Assembly (NCBI GenBank): GCA_017302835.1
Contig: JAFLCC010000020.1
Coordinates: 1 to 47,618, forward strand
Source: Deltaproteobacteria bacterium
GTDB lineage: Bacteria > Bdellovibrionota > Bdellovibrionia > Bdellovibrionales > Bdellovibrionaceae
DNA: 47,618 bases
Direction: 5' to 3'
The notes under the pieces are model-generated. The model saw only the letters and a program-made list of their open reading frames with translations, did not search any database and was not told the origin of the DNA. Below are positions 36,409 through 44,155 of this stretch, one piece after another. Position numbers and translations under genes: made by a program. Numbering within the stretch: the stretch's first letter is position 1; every line of letters starts with the position of its first letter.

Positions 36409-37026
36409 CTATTTATGTTTTTTCTTATTATTTTTTTCTAATTCAAAAACGACTTTGGCTTTTTCTACAGCTTCCAAGGGGATCTTCAACTCCCCCTCAG
36501 GAATTGTAAAAAAAAGCATTTTATCTACGTAGGCACTTAACAGGTGCTCTACAGTTTTTGTTTTTTTCCAACGATCAAACTCAACACCCACATTTTCTAA
36601 GGCTGTATTCGTTTTAATTCTAACTTTTTTTCCAACCGCCTTTTTAAAATGCCACTCTTTTTTAAGTACGCGTTCTAATCCAGGAGTGGATACTTCAAGC
36701 TGATAATGCTCCCCTGGTATTATATTTTCGACATCTAAAATTAAACTCAACCCCTTAGAAACATTTTCACAATCTTGAATACTCGCTTGTGGTTCTCGAT
36801 CTATATAGATTCTCAAAACTCTTGAGGAAAACTCAATATCATAAAGGACACACCCTTCTCTAATGGCTATATCTGAGGCTAAATGTTCAACTTTTTTAAG
36901 CCAGCCCTTGTGTTCATGGCTTTCCATTGTATCGTCTATGGTAACGTCTATGACTTCATCTGTAGTTTCATCTGTGATTTCAGCTAAGAATTTATTTGTT
37001 ATTTCATTTTCAAAATTATCGGACAT
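36409..37026 (-). CDS. rimP: Ribosome maturation factor RimP
   Basis: Helps 30S assembly. The 205-residue protein has a 40-residue acidic, Thr/Asp-rich N-terminal extension (ITDETTDEVIDVTIDD), unusual for RimP (about 150 residues), then the family core: VLYDIEFSSRVLRIYIDR, SIQDCENVSKGLSLILD and LEVSTPGLERVLKKEWHF (residues about 110-127). First gene of rimP-nusA-infB; an intrinsic terminator lies just upstream. Confidence 0.9.
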   Translation of the reverse strand: MSDNFENEITNKFLAEITDETTDEVIDVTIDDTMESHEHKGWLKKVEHLASDIAIREGCVLYDIEFSSRVLRIYIDREPQASIQDCENVSKGLSLILDVENIIPGEHYQLEVSTPGLERVLKKEWHFKKAVGKKVRIKTNTALENVGVEFDRWKKTKTVEHLLSAYVDKMLFFTIPEGELKIPLEAVEKAKVVFELEKNNKKKHK

Positions 37027-37030
37027 TGAG

Positions 37031-37065
37031 ACCCCAAAAAATAAAAAAGTGGGTATTTACCCACT
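37031..37065 (-). terminator. Intrinsic terminator upstream of rimP
   Basis: On the minus strand AGTGGGT-N4-ACCCACT (37065-37048, perfect 7-bp stem, 4-nt loop) is directly followed by TTTTTT and further T/A-rich sequence down to 37031. It lies 50 bp after the GNAT gene stop and just before rimP, so it should end the upstream acetyltransferase transcript; leaky termination could feed rimP-nusA-infB. Confidence 0.8.
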
Positions 37066-37114
37066 CCGTCATATGTCCTAACAAAAGTTTTGGCTATAAT
37101 CAAGCCGTAAACAT

Positions 37115-37588
37115 CTATATCTTATTATAGACATAGATGAGGGCATGCCCTCCATCTGGATAGTACTTTTTTCTTTTTGCATTTTTGTGAAAACCAACTC
37201 TTTCATACAGTCTGATGGCTCCTTGATTTTTTTCATGCACCTCCAGCCACCACTGCTTAATGTGACGGTTCGTGTCAAGCAAGGTGCTTAAGGTTTGAAA
37301 AACGACTTCTGTCGGAGTTCCTTTGGTTTTCATTACTATATAAATTTCGGCTTCTGGTGGAATTTCTTTGTATAAAACAAGTACTTTCAGAATGTCGTCT
37401 TTACAAGAAAACCCAAAGAGAGTGCCAGTCTCATTTTTCAACTCACCCATAATCTGAGTCGTCGTCCAATTAAAACCAAGCAATTTCTGATCGCCCCAAC
37501 TGGCTAGCAAGTTTTTAACATCCTCTTTCGAATTTGGCTCATGAGATATTTTGTACGAGCCAAGATATTGAGAAGTATTATGTTTCAC
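37115..37588 (-). CDS. GNAT-family N-acetyltransferase, RimI-like
   Basis: A 157-residue GNAT enzyme. The C-terminal half has the RimI-type signature LEVHEKNQGAIRLYERVGF (about 114-132), then a KRKKYYPDGGHALIYV end. The core A-motif (R/QxxGxG/A) is poorly conserved here, where the usual acetyl-CoA loop would be around KTKGTPTEVV (QTLSTLL). RimI acetylates the N-terminal Ala of S18; whether this one does is unknown. The 3' end is followed by an intrinsic terminator. Confidence 0.75.
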   Translation of the reverse strand: MKHNTSQYLGSYKISHEPNSKEDVKNLLASWGDQKLLGFNWTTTQIMGELKNETGTLFGFSCKDDILKVLVLYKEIPPEAEIYIVMKTKGTPTEVVFQTLSTLLDTNRHIKQWWLEVHEKNQGAIRLYERVGFHKNAKRKKYYPDGGHALIYVYNKI

Positions 37589-37603
37589 TTGTGGAAATTA
37601 TCC

Positions 37604-38317
37604 TTAATGAGAATAGTTTTTGACCTTATATTTTTTCTTAATAACTTCAAACCAGACTGTTAATCTTTCTTCCAACTGTTGTTGGGTTAAGAATGTCCTA
37701 ATATTTTCTTTAAATTGAGAGAAGGCTATTTGACCAAATTTGAGTCTATTTTTTTCAAAATATTCTTTAGCTTCTTGGTCAGAAATAAATCCCTTCATTG
37801 AATCAGACTTTATTTTAATAAATTTTTTTGCGATGATCTTTCTTTTTAGAAATTTCTCAAATTCCATTTGTGAAACCTGAAGTCTTTTCCAATCAGAATT
37901 ATTTATTGTTTTTTTTGTAATTCTTTCTGAAACTTCTTTAAATTCTTCTTCGCTGATTTGAGTCATTTCAAAAACCAAGGATTCATTCCAAACAACAATC
38001 TCTAGTAAAACTTGAGTGATCTCTGAAAAAAATTTCGCATCGTCAATAGCAATAAGTTTTAACTCCTTATCTGCCCCTAATGCTTTTTCTAGTAAATTAA
38101 CTATTTGAACTTCTCTTGAGGTGACAATTTGATCGCCAGCAACTCCGACTATTTTAGAAAGCACCATGGGAGGTGCTTCTATTATTTTAGCATTATTTAA
38201 GTTTATTTTTTCAGGTTGAGACGACTGAATCTCCTCAGTTTGAGCCCCCTGAGCTAAACAAAAAAACAAACAAAAACCTATAACACGCATCCCATAACCA
38301 AGACAATTACCTTCCAT
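37604..38317 (-). CDS. Exported SurA-N-like protein without a PPIase domain
   Basis: A 237-residue exported protein with a signal peptide (FCLFFCLAQG) and a SurA_N-like pattern: VGVAGDQIVTSREVQIVNLL (residues about 57-76) and a C-terminal helix pair LKFGQIAFSQFKENIRTFLTQQQLEERLTVWFEVIKKK (seen as several amphipathic segments). No parvulin (rotamase) domain follows. SurA's N-domain alone has chaperone activity, so this is a plausible periplasmic chaperone. It lies between the GNAT gene and a beta-barrel gene. ATG 38315-38317 or 38288-38290 (M10) is possible. Confidence 0.6.
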   Translation of the reverse strand: MEGNCLGYGMRVIGFCLFFCLAQGAQTEEIQSSQPEKINLNNAKIIEAPPMVLSKIVGVAGDQIVTSREVQIVNLLEKALGADKELKLIAIDDAKFFSEITQVLLEIVVWNESLVFEMTQISEEEFKEVSERITKKTINNSDWKRLQVSQMEFEKFLKRKIIAKKFIKIKSDSMKGFISDQEAKEYFEKNRLKFGQIAFSQFKENIRTFLTQQQLEERLTVWFEVIKKKYKVKNYSH

Positions 38318-38360
38318 GATTAAAGACTATCAAGACCTGCAGCAAAGGCCAATGAATTTC

Positions 38361-39659
38361 TTAAAACCCAACCTTAGCGCTCACACTAAATAAAGAAGCA
38401 TTTAATTGCTCCAAAGGAGTCCCATAATAAGGTTGATAAACAAATGCCGAATTATCTTTTCTTGAATATATGTTAAAGAGATACCGATAATCCACACCTA
38501 AAGAAAATTTGTGATTAAATACAATGTCAGCACCAACGTTGAGACCAAAATCTACCGCATGGGAATTTGTACTTTCACTATTATTGTTATAATAACCATT
38601 GTTGTAATAGTTGTTATAACCGTAATTATTGTTACTCCAAGCATAGGTTCTGTAATTATATTGCATCAGCCCACCCAAAAATGGTTTCACCATCCCAGTG
38701 AACATAAAGTATTTTAAACCCAAAGAAGCTGCGTATTGGTTTACATCCATATTAGGAGCTGTAAATCCATTAGTGTAAACCGGAATCATATTATAATTCG
38801 AAAAAATTAAAGAACCTTCCACGGCATAGGTCTCATCATATTTAGTTCCAAAAGTAGCGCCTAAGGAATAATTACCACGTACGTTGCTAGCATCTGGATA
38901 ATCTGGAAACCCTACCAAAGCCGTGAAATATTTTCGCTCTATGGAAGTTACCTCTGCTTCTTGCTCTGCCTTAAGAGCCGATTGAATCTCGTTCTTAATC
39001 GTCTCTCGTGATAAGCTTTCGTGGTCTTCTTTGTCTGAGCTAGCTACCACAGGGACCGGAGTTGGCTGGACAATTTGCACAGGAATAGGTTGAATCGCTG
39101 CCGGTGACTGCTGTACCTGTTGAGACAAGGGAGATGGCTGCTGCTGCGAGTTTAGTGTTTGTTGCTGGTTGCCAAGCTGCTCGAATTTACTTCCGAATAA
39201 AACGTCAGCCCGTCGTTTTTCATCTTCCAAACGAGAAGTTTCTAATTTTTCAACTATCTTCGTCTCTGTCTGAGCTTCTGCATCTACCCTGGATTTCCTC
39301 ATTTGCTCTGCCTTGGATTCAACTAAAGGAGAAGCTTCGACAAAAGTTGTGGGTTGTTTTTGAACTATTGTACTTTGTGATTGCTGGGACTCATTATTGT
39401 TCGATGCCACAGCTGATGAAGAAGGTGTGGCTTGATTGACAATATAAATTGGCTGTGGGGCCTGAATATTTTGAGTAGGAACTGTTTGTCTTCTTTGAGT
39501 TGATACGCTTCTCGAACCATCCCGGTGTTGTTTGTTTTTTACCGGCTCGGCGTACAACTGATCTAATTCAGAATCCACTTCGTTATCTAATGCCGAGCCC
39601 TGCCCAAAACCCACCCCTGGGAATATGAAAAGGACCGCAAGGATAAATAAAAACTTCAT
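38361..39659 (-). CDS. Outer-membrane beta-barrel protein with Gln-rich linker
   Basis: A 432-residue protein with a signal peptide (about 1-20, ending GFG), a long Gln/Ser/Val-rich region (about 45-225, many QQQ and QPxP), then an OmpA/OprB-like barrel from about residue 240: YFTALVGFPDYPDASNVRG, SLIFSNYNMIPVY, GLKYFMFTGMVKPFLGGLMQ, Asn/Tyr-rich loop NNYGYNNYYNNGYYNNNSES, and terminal LFSVSAKVGF with a final Phe. Barrel-end and aromatic alternation support outer-membrane insertion. The SurA-like gene is just downstream, suggesting a dedicated chaperone. Confidence 0.75.
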   Translation of the reverse strand: MKFLFILAVLFIFPGVGFGQGSALDNEVDSELDQLYAEPVKNKQHRDGSRSVSTQRRQTVPTQNIQAPQPIYIVNQATPSSSAVASNNNESQQSQSTIVQKQPTTFVEASPLVESKAEQMRKSRVDAEAQTETKIVEKLETSRLEDEKRRADVLFGSKFEQLGNQQQTLNSQQQPSPLSQQVQQSPAAIQPIPVQIVQPTPVPVVASSDKEDHESLSRETIKNEIQSALKAEQEAEVTSIERKYFTALVGFPDYPDASNVRGNYSLGATFGTKYDETYAVEGSLIFSNYNMIPVYTNGFTAPNMDVNQYAASLGLKYFMFTGMVKPFLGGLMQYNYRTYAWSNNNYGYNNYYNNGYYNNNSESTNSHAVDFGLNVGADIVFNHKFSLGVDYRYLFNIYSRKDNSAFVYQPYYGTPLEQLNASLFSVSAKVGF

Positions 39660-39848
39660 AAAAACTCCTCGAGGTTAATTTTTCTTCCGTTTTGCATAAC
39701 AGCAATCTTTGCGCCAATAAGTTTCAAAAGCCTTTAATTTTATTAACTTATTGAATTAAATAATCTTTCAATGTTATTGGCTCAATTTCAAGATGACCCT
39801 ACTAGATAAAAAGGTGAGGGAATTTAAGGCGCACCATGAAAATATTTC

Positions 39849-39877
39849 TTGAATTGCCTATTTGATTTTTGTACAAA
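39849..39877 (+). promoter_or_regulatory. Candidate promoter of tRNA-Leu
   Basis: TTGAAT (39849-39854) and TACAAA (39872-39877) are separated by 17 bp and lie about 32 bp before the tRNA. Both hexamers match four of six consensus positions. Pattern match only. Confidence 0.35.
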
Positions 39878-39909
39878 GGTGCTTACTTTAATTTTCGTCT
39901 TTATCCTAC

Positions 39910-39996
39910 GGCCCTGTGGTGGAATTGGTAGACGCGCTGGACTCAAAATCCAGTATTCGCAAGAATGTGGGAGTTCGATTCTCCCCGGGGCCACCA
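39910..39996 (+). tRNA. tRNA-Leu (anticodon CAA)
   Basis: 87-nt type II tRNA. Acceptor 5' GGCCCTG pairs with 3' CGGGGCC (one G-U), discriminator A and encoded CCA. D-arm is TG-GTG...CGC with AATTGGTAGA loop. Anticodon arm CTGGA-CTCAAAA-TCCAG has CAA at loop positions 3-5, decoding UUG. A long variable arm (ATTC/GAAT stem) and T-arm GGGAG-TTCGATT-CTCCC complete it. Long variable arm and the G-U-rich D loop fit leucine. The sequence beyond it changes character and may be an island edge. Confidence 0.97.
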
Positions 39997-40123
39997 TTTT
40001 AAACTTCTAAACAATTACTTTTAAAATCTTCGTATTCACCTAAATTTTTAACTGAACAAAAACGATAACGATATCGCCTATCAATCATTCGTCTCGTTCA
40101 GAATCTTTAGAGAAATACCGATT

Positions 40124-40366
40124 ATGAATCCGATGCCGAACACTTCTCAGCGAATCAATTTTACTATCAAATACCCTGACTTTAAGGGCCGAAATACATT
40201 CACCCTTTTAAAAGTCATTCATTATAGCGATGGCACGTCCAAAAAAGGCCGAGATCCAGAATTGAAGAATGGCGCCAGATATTCTGCGCGCCGTCCTTTT
40301 CTCAATCAAGGGTCACTCGGTCAAAAAGATTCTATTTACGTTTACAAGAAAATTGCTCGCCTCTAA
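40124..40366 (+). CDS. Possible small basic protein, unknown
   Basis: An 80-codon open frame with a basic, Tyr/Lys-rich product (SDGTSKKGRDPELKNGARYS). No SD is evident before ATG 40124, and it overlaps the end of the convergent exported-protein gene by about 35 bp. No family recognised. Could be real or chance; low confidence. Confidence 0.25.
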   Translation: MNPMPNTSQRINFTIKYPDFKGRNTFTLLKVIHYSDGTSKKGRDPELKNGARYSARRPFLNQGSLGQKDSIYVYKKIARL

Positions 40367-40652
40367 AAGTAGCTACAATTGAGGTAATTTTTTCATCAAT
40401 TACCAAAACAGTATCTCCCTCTTCGTGAACAAATGAAATTCTCAAACCACCAAAGATAGGTGTAACTTTGCCCGTTGTACTATCAATATTAGCAATTTCT
40501 TTACCTTGTTTATTTGTAACGACTATCTCTCCGTATTTCGTAGATGCCGCTAATTGTTTGCCTGAGGGGCTTACACAGCCATAGCTGTTAGCAACACGAT
40601 TGTCAGCTCTCACAAAGAACGCTGCGGTTAAAATGAAAAAAATCATTTTCAT
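40332..40652 (-). CDS. Small exported protein, unknown function
   Basis: From ATG 40650-40652, after GGAG, this is 106 residues: a signal peptide (MKMIFFILTAAFFVRA) and a beta-rich mature domain with two cysteines (YGCVSP near the start and FSCKRK at the end) that could form a disulfide. An ORF start at 40736 would add an unlikely non-signal extension. Family not recognised. It lies downstream of tRNA-Leu, in the sparse gene-poor part. Confidence 0.6.
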   Translation of the reverse strand: MKMIFFILTAAFFVRADNRVANSYGCVSPSGKQLAASTKYGEIVVTNKQGKEIANIDSTTGKVTPIFGGLRISFVHEEGDTVLVIDEKITSIVATFRGEQFSCKRK

Positions 40653-40870
40653 AAAATCTCCAGTTATTTTGGTTAAGTTTCTTATCAAATCTAGAGTATA
40701 CTTATACCAAGTCTTTAAAATTGTAGTTATGTACAAAAATATGGCATAAAGAAACTTCCATATTCACGCCTAGGATGGGTCCAAAATCCAATCTTAAACG
40801 GCTTAATTTTGGTTTTAGGTTGTGAGCCTTTTAATCAGCCTACTGCCGCTGACTAAAACTTAGGGCTTAA

Positions 40871-41000
40871 ATGAGCGAGTGGTACACTCTTCGCCTTTTA
40901 AAAACCTATAAGCGATTTTAAAACCGGTCCTGGCCAAAAGCTTCATCTGGGGGGACCAAATGAGCATTTAAAACCATTACTTTTTATTCGCCTTGATTAA
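40871..41000 (+). pseudogene. Decayed short gene with a frameshift
   Basis: ATG 40871 begins MSEWYTLRLLKTYK, which runs into a TAA at 40919-40921. One frame over, the sequence continues coherently from 40914 as DFKTGPGQKLHLGGPNEHLK to a stop at 40998-41000. The join is consistent with a single-base frameshift in a small gene of about 43 codons. Family not recognised; no clear SD. Supported only by reading-frame continuity. Confidence 0.35.
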
Positions 41001-41029
41001 TTCAAAACAGAAAGCAAAAAAGACGCTTT

Positions 41030-41284
41030 TTGTTTACCAATGTAAATTCAAAATTGGCCTTTAACGTGCGGTCGTGGCTTTTGTTTTTGTCCGTGATTTT
41101 TTCTTATCCCGTTGCCGAGCTTTGGGGCCGAACATTGACAGGGAAACAATTTTTAGAAATGTGCGGAGCCTTTATTCTCATTGTTGGCGTGGATTTTTTA
41201 AGCGTGTGGATAAAGGCTTATCCCGAATAAAAGGAAATGGAACGAATTGAGCGGGAAGCATTTGGCCGCAGAAAAAGTCGTTAA
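41030..41284 (+). pseudogene. Small membrane protein with an in-frame stop
   Basis: The frame from TTG 41030 encodes 66 residues including one hydrophobic helix (SWLLFLSVIFSYPVAELWG and FILIVGVDFLSVWI), ending at TAA 41228-41230. The same frame continues past the stop for 17 codons with a charged tail (KEMERIEREAFGRRKSR) to a second TAA at 41282-41284. That could be a premature stop in a formerly longer gene, or a separate 15-residue ORF (ATG in AAAGGAAATGG). No good start is visible: upstream the frame is open back to 40997. Confidence 0.35.
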
Positions 41285-41331
41285 GTCAATTCTTTGATTG
41301 TCGCCAATCATATTACTATAAGGAGGTGCTC

Positions 41332-41609
41332 ATGGAAAACATAGTCTTAAAACCTAATCAAATTAAATCCCACAGTTGCTGAAACTCTCTTCTGTTTGGA
41401 ACCAGATCTTAGCCGTTAATCAAGTTGTTGATAATGGGTTCAGAGACCTAATATCTGACAAAAGTATCCAAGCCCAGATAAAGATCCGTCAGTCAGTCGA
41501 TGTAACATCATCTTGCAATGGAAGAATATTGATCAATCGCAAGCGATTGAAACCCCATAGTCCAAAAACGGCTCACTCCAACCCGGACCTATCAAGAATC
41601 GGCTTCTAA
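41332..41609 (+). pseudogene. Frameshifted small gene with an excellent ribosome-binding site
   Basis: AAGGAGGT (41320-41327) precedes ATG 41332 at ideal spacing, but the frame MENIVLKPNQIKSHSC stops at TGA 41380-41382. The next frame from TTG 41376 continues with a coherent product (LLKLSSVWNQILAVNQVVDN...) to 41609. Together they read as one about 92-codon gene with a frameshift near 41376, or as a 16-residue leader peptide. Product family unknown. Confidence 0.35.
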
Positions 41610-41729
41610 ATAAATCAAAAAATATTGCAGTAACAACAAATTGAGTCACGCATAACTCTGGCCTTCGTTCGGGCCGACTCTCGATCAATTCCTATATCTT
41701 TTGGTGCAATTTTTGAAATAAGTTTTTGC

Positions 41730-42737
41730 ATGAACAAGAATGGTATTAAGAAAAGCATTATATTAAGTTTAATTGCACTAAGTTTGTACAAAGATTGTGC
41801 AGTTGCACAACAAAGTTGTGCAACCTTATATCTAAGATCTCAAGATGAAACAGCTATTAACTTGGCAATACGCTCAGTCACTAACGCAGACCGATTTGAT
41901 CGTATGTTTGAAGCCGACGTAGGAACAACGCCAAAGAATATATTGCGGAATTATATTGAAGAAAATAGTGGCGCGGGTGTGATCAATAAAAGGTTAGAAC
42001 AAGGAAGATACTCTGTGGCGTTAATGGCACCTCAAAAATATCTTAGATCTATATTAACCTCTGGATTTAAAAATTTTCACGAAACGGGTTACAGCGAAGG
42101 ACTTGAAAATTTAAGTGTTAGAAAATCGGTCGAAATGAGTTTGTCTGGATTATCTGAAGTTGTTTATCAAGGAATCAAACCCGATGAAAAGCCTATTTAT
42201 GCCATGCTTTGGCCTGATTTAAATAGTAAGGATAGACATGCCACTAAACCTGAATATGGTGATATCGTATTTATTTTAAAAAAGGCAAATATCCTTAATC
42301 GCACAACTTGGTCACCTTTAGACAGTTTTGATTTGGTTCGCGATCAACATCACTCAAGAATTTACGCTGGTGAGATTATTTATAGCGATAAATTGCGATG
42401 GTATCAGCGGTTTATTCCAATGGCCAGGTTTCCGCTAGCAACGATTTTCACGCATGAATATGATAAAGTTTCTATGTCCACAAGACCGTTAAACAGATCA
42501 TACCTTCCAAAACAAATTTCTGTAGCTGATAAAGTTCTTTGGTTCGTACGACCAACGAGAGCAAACAGTTACCTTGAATTTCAAATTTGGGGGTCAGTAA
42601 AGGCAGAAGACATAGAAGCTATAGTTTTTCTGCAAAAACCACCAAACGAGGAGAGCGTGAAAGATTTAAAAAAGCTCGGGATCAAAATTTTTAATGGCCA
42701 GAGTGGGCAACGAGTACTTTGGGATGTGTCCATGTAA
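41730..42737 (+). CDS. Exported protein resembling ADP-ribosyltransferase/DUF3626-type fold
   Basis: A 335-residue protein with a signal peptide (about 1-27, ending AVAQ). Motif-like pieces in order: RSILTSGFKNFHETGYSEG (about 106-124), IYAMLWPDL (157-164), YGDIVFILKKANIL-NRTTWSPLDSF (176-200), and EFQIWGSVKAEDIEAIVF (about 288-305). From memory this series resembles the DUF3626/ART-like layout (fold core plus a Thr-Gly-x-S loop and a final E-x-Q-x-x-G strand), but I cannot verify it. If so, it would be an exported NAD-using toxin or effector. The SD is poor. No cognate immunity gene is visible. Confidence 0.6.
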   Translation: MNKNGIKKSIILSLIALSLYKDCAVAQQSCATLYLRSQDETAINLAIRSVTNADRFDRMFEADVGTTPKNILRNYIEENSGAGVINKRLEQGRYSVALMAPQKYLRSILTSGFKNFHETGYSEGLENLSVRKSVEMSLSGLSEVVYQGIKPDEKPIYAMLWPDLNSKDRHATKPEYGDIVFILKKANILNRTTWSPLDSFDLVRDQHHSRIYAGEIIYSDKLRWYQRFIPMARFPLATIFTHEYDKVSMSTRPLNRSYLPKQISVADKVLWFVRPTRANSYLEFQIWGSVKAEDIEAIVFLQKPPNEESVKDLKKLGIKIFNGQSGQRVLWDVSM

Positions 42738-42885
42738 CCCTTGTATAATAGTCAGTTAAGAATAAGAAACTTTAGCTTTTAATTACTGGAATTTATTTCT
42801 GTCTCGATTTGTAGGACCTTTTGGCCCGGCATTGAGACTACTGCTAAAAAAATTTAAATCAATATTTGAAAACTGCAAAGATCAG

Positions 42886-42913
42886 AAGGGCTGATTATTT
42901 CAAGTCAGCCCTT
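42886..42913. repeat. 9-bp inverted repeat, 10-nt loop
   Basis: AAGGGCTGA (42886-42894) and TCAGCCCTT (42905-42913) are exactly complementary. It lies 149 bp after the exported-protein gene and lacks a U run on either strand, so it is a weak terminator candidate at best. Confidence 0.5.
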
Positions 42914-43205
42914 ACCAATCAAACAAGTGACATCGATGCACCTAAATTCTCTAGTTCCACAGAGTCTAAAATCAAATTAAACAACTTTTAAGGATTAATC
43001 GTCATCAAAAAATCCAAATAAAGAAAAAACTCCGCACTAGTCTAAGTGCATTTCAATACAGCAAAAAACCATCAATTCAGTGCAATCATGATCCCTCGAA
43101 AGTGGCTACTATAAAAATGTATTGCGGACAACTTCTCCGATTCCCTAGCCACAATTATGGCAATTCCAAGAGCGAAAACTATTCTAACAAATTGCACCAA
43201 TGCCG

Positions 43206-43278
43206 TGTAACCACTCTTTACTTCGCGTTATTGCAAAATCTAATACTTTGCAATAACGCGAAGTAAAGAGTGGTTACA
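43206..43278. repeat. Perfect 32-bp inverted repeat with 9-nt loop
   Basis: Arms 43206-43237 and 43247-43278 are fully complementary, beginning TGTAACCACTCTTTACTTCG; the loop is 43238-43246. This 73-nt hairpin could extrude as a cruciform or fold as RNA. Chance occurrence of 32 perfect pairs is negligible. Possibilities are a MITE, a recombination site or a bidirectional terminator. Confidence 0.9.
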
Positions 43279-43293
43279 GTAAAGAGTGGTTAC
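43262..43293 (+). repeat. 16-bp tandem duplication adjoining the inverted repeat
   Basis: AGTAAAGAGTGGTTAC occurs twice back to back (43262-43277 and 43278-43293). The second copy lies outside the hairpin's right arm, so only the right side is duplicated. It may record slippage, or an excision/insertion event. Confidence 0.9.
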
Positions 43294-43331
43294 AGTAGAT
43301 CTCAAAATTAATAAATGTGTTCGACCTCAAA

Positions 43332-43706
43332 CTAGTTTGAAATGACGGAGACGCATTGAACTTTATACTCGAAGTCTTGGTCTACCACAATAGAACCGAC
43401 GTAGTTTGAACTTATACCGTTCGATACTAATTCGCCCCACTGGTCACCATCTGCGCTATTAAAGCGAATTTTGTTAAAACCTGTATTTATAAAGATGCTT
43501 GTTGTCTGAACTCCGCTGGTTCTGGACTTTGTGCCAAAATATATTTTTTCTTGTCCAAAACCACGCACCGGACCGACTAAAGTGATCTTTTGTATACATC
43601 TCGATTTTCCCTTGCAGGGGTCAATCGGAATACAATTTACAGAAAGTTGACTCGCTCCAAAACTGAGTTGGGCAATCATTACCAAAATTACTGTTAGTTT
43701 TTTCAA
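43332..43706 (-). CDS. Small exported Cys-containing protein, unknown
   Basis: A 124-residue protein starting at TTG (43706), 5-6 nt after AGGAGG. The signal peptide (LTVILVMIAQLSFG) is followed by a beta-rich mature part with four cysteines (VNCIPIDPCKGKSRC and YKVQCVS). No family recognised. It follows the neighbouring exported gene by 8 bp on the same strand; the two may share a promoter and the TetR operator. Confidence 0.65.
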   Translation of the reverse strand: MKKLTVILVMIAQLSFGASQLSVNCIPIDPCKGKSRCIQKITLVGPVRGFGQEKIYFGTKSRTSGVQTTSIFINTGFNKIRFNSADGDQWGELVSNGISSNYVGSIVVDQDFEYKVQCVSVISN

Positions 43707-43714
43707 GTTTCCTC

Positions 43715-44029
43715 CTAGTTCATGGGTTTAATAAAAGGGTTGCCATATATGTTTTCTAGACTACACCCAGTCGCATTTGCTCGAACGTACACAATAGCGC
43801 GATACTTTGCCTTTAAGGTGCAAAGCAGGTCTACTTGGTATGATTGGCCTACCTGAATAGGTCGGACGTCCTGGGCCGCGCAACGGGCAGCGCTGTATGC
43901 AGATAACTTCTCAGTTGCAGCTTTTGCAACTACCCATTCGCAAGAGTATGGTTTAACTACCATATTCTGTCCGAAGGTTTTGAAACTCACTAGGACACAG
44001 CTGATAAAAACTCCTATAACTTGTTTCAT
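43715..44029 (-). CDS. Small exported Cys-containing protein, unknown
   Basis: A 104-residue protein from ATG 44027-44029 after AAGGAAATCC. Signal peptide about 1-20 (IGVFISCVLVSFKTFG), then a small domain with Cys at CEWV, ARCAA, LLCTL and TGCSL: four cysteines likely in two disulfides. No family recognised. Divergent from the TetR gene with the palindromic operator between, so probably regulated by it. Start choice over 44059 is by SD. Confidence 0.65.
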   Translation of the reverse strand: MKQVIGVFISCVLVSFKTFGQNMVVKPYSCEWVVAKAATEKLSAYSAARCAAQDVRPIQVGQSYQVDLLCTLKAKYRAIVYVRANATGCSLENIYGNPFIKPMN

Positions 44030-44084
44030 TGGATTTCCTTCATTTTTTAATTGAGGCATTTATTTGCCTGTTTAATATTGACAA

Positions 44085-44118
44085 TATGTATTAAAGAATT
44101 GACTAAATGTCAATTCTT
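44085..44118. promoter_or_regulatory. TetR-type operator overlapping a divergent promoter
   Basis: AAGAATTGAC-TAAAT-GTCAATTCTT (44094-44118) is a perfect 10-bp inverted repeat with a 5-bp spacer between the TetR gene and the divergent exported-protein genes. On the minus strand its left half contains TTGACA (44113-44108), a consensus -35, with a poor -10 TACATA (44090-44085) at 17 bp. Repressor binding would block that promoter. Autoregulation of the TetR gene is likely. Confidence 0.65.
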
Positions 44119-44155
44119 GTAGACATTTTGAAAAAATTAGCCATTATGTAATAAT

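Larger units (their letters stand above)
42738..43331. other. 594-bp gene-free stretch with two strong inverted repeats
   Basis: No coding frame with a start and ribosome-binding site is evident. The stretch holds a 9-bp hairpin at 42886-42913 and a perfect 32-bp inverted repeat plus a 16-bp tandem copy near 43206-43293, listed separately. The remainder is AT-rich without features I can name. Confidence 0.6.

Noticed and set aside
39910-40120. att site at the tRNA-Leu 3' end
   Set aside because: I found no second copy of the tRNA 3' end in the window and no integrase, so no attachment site is called.
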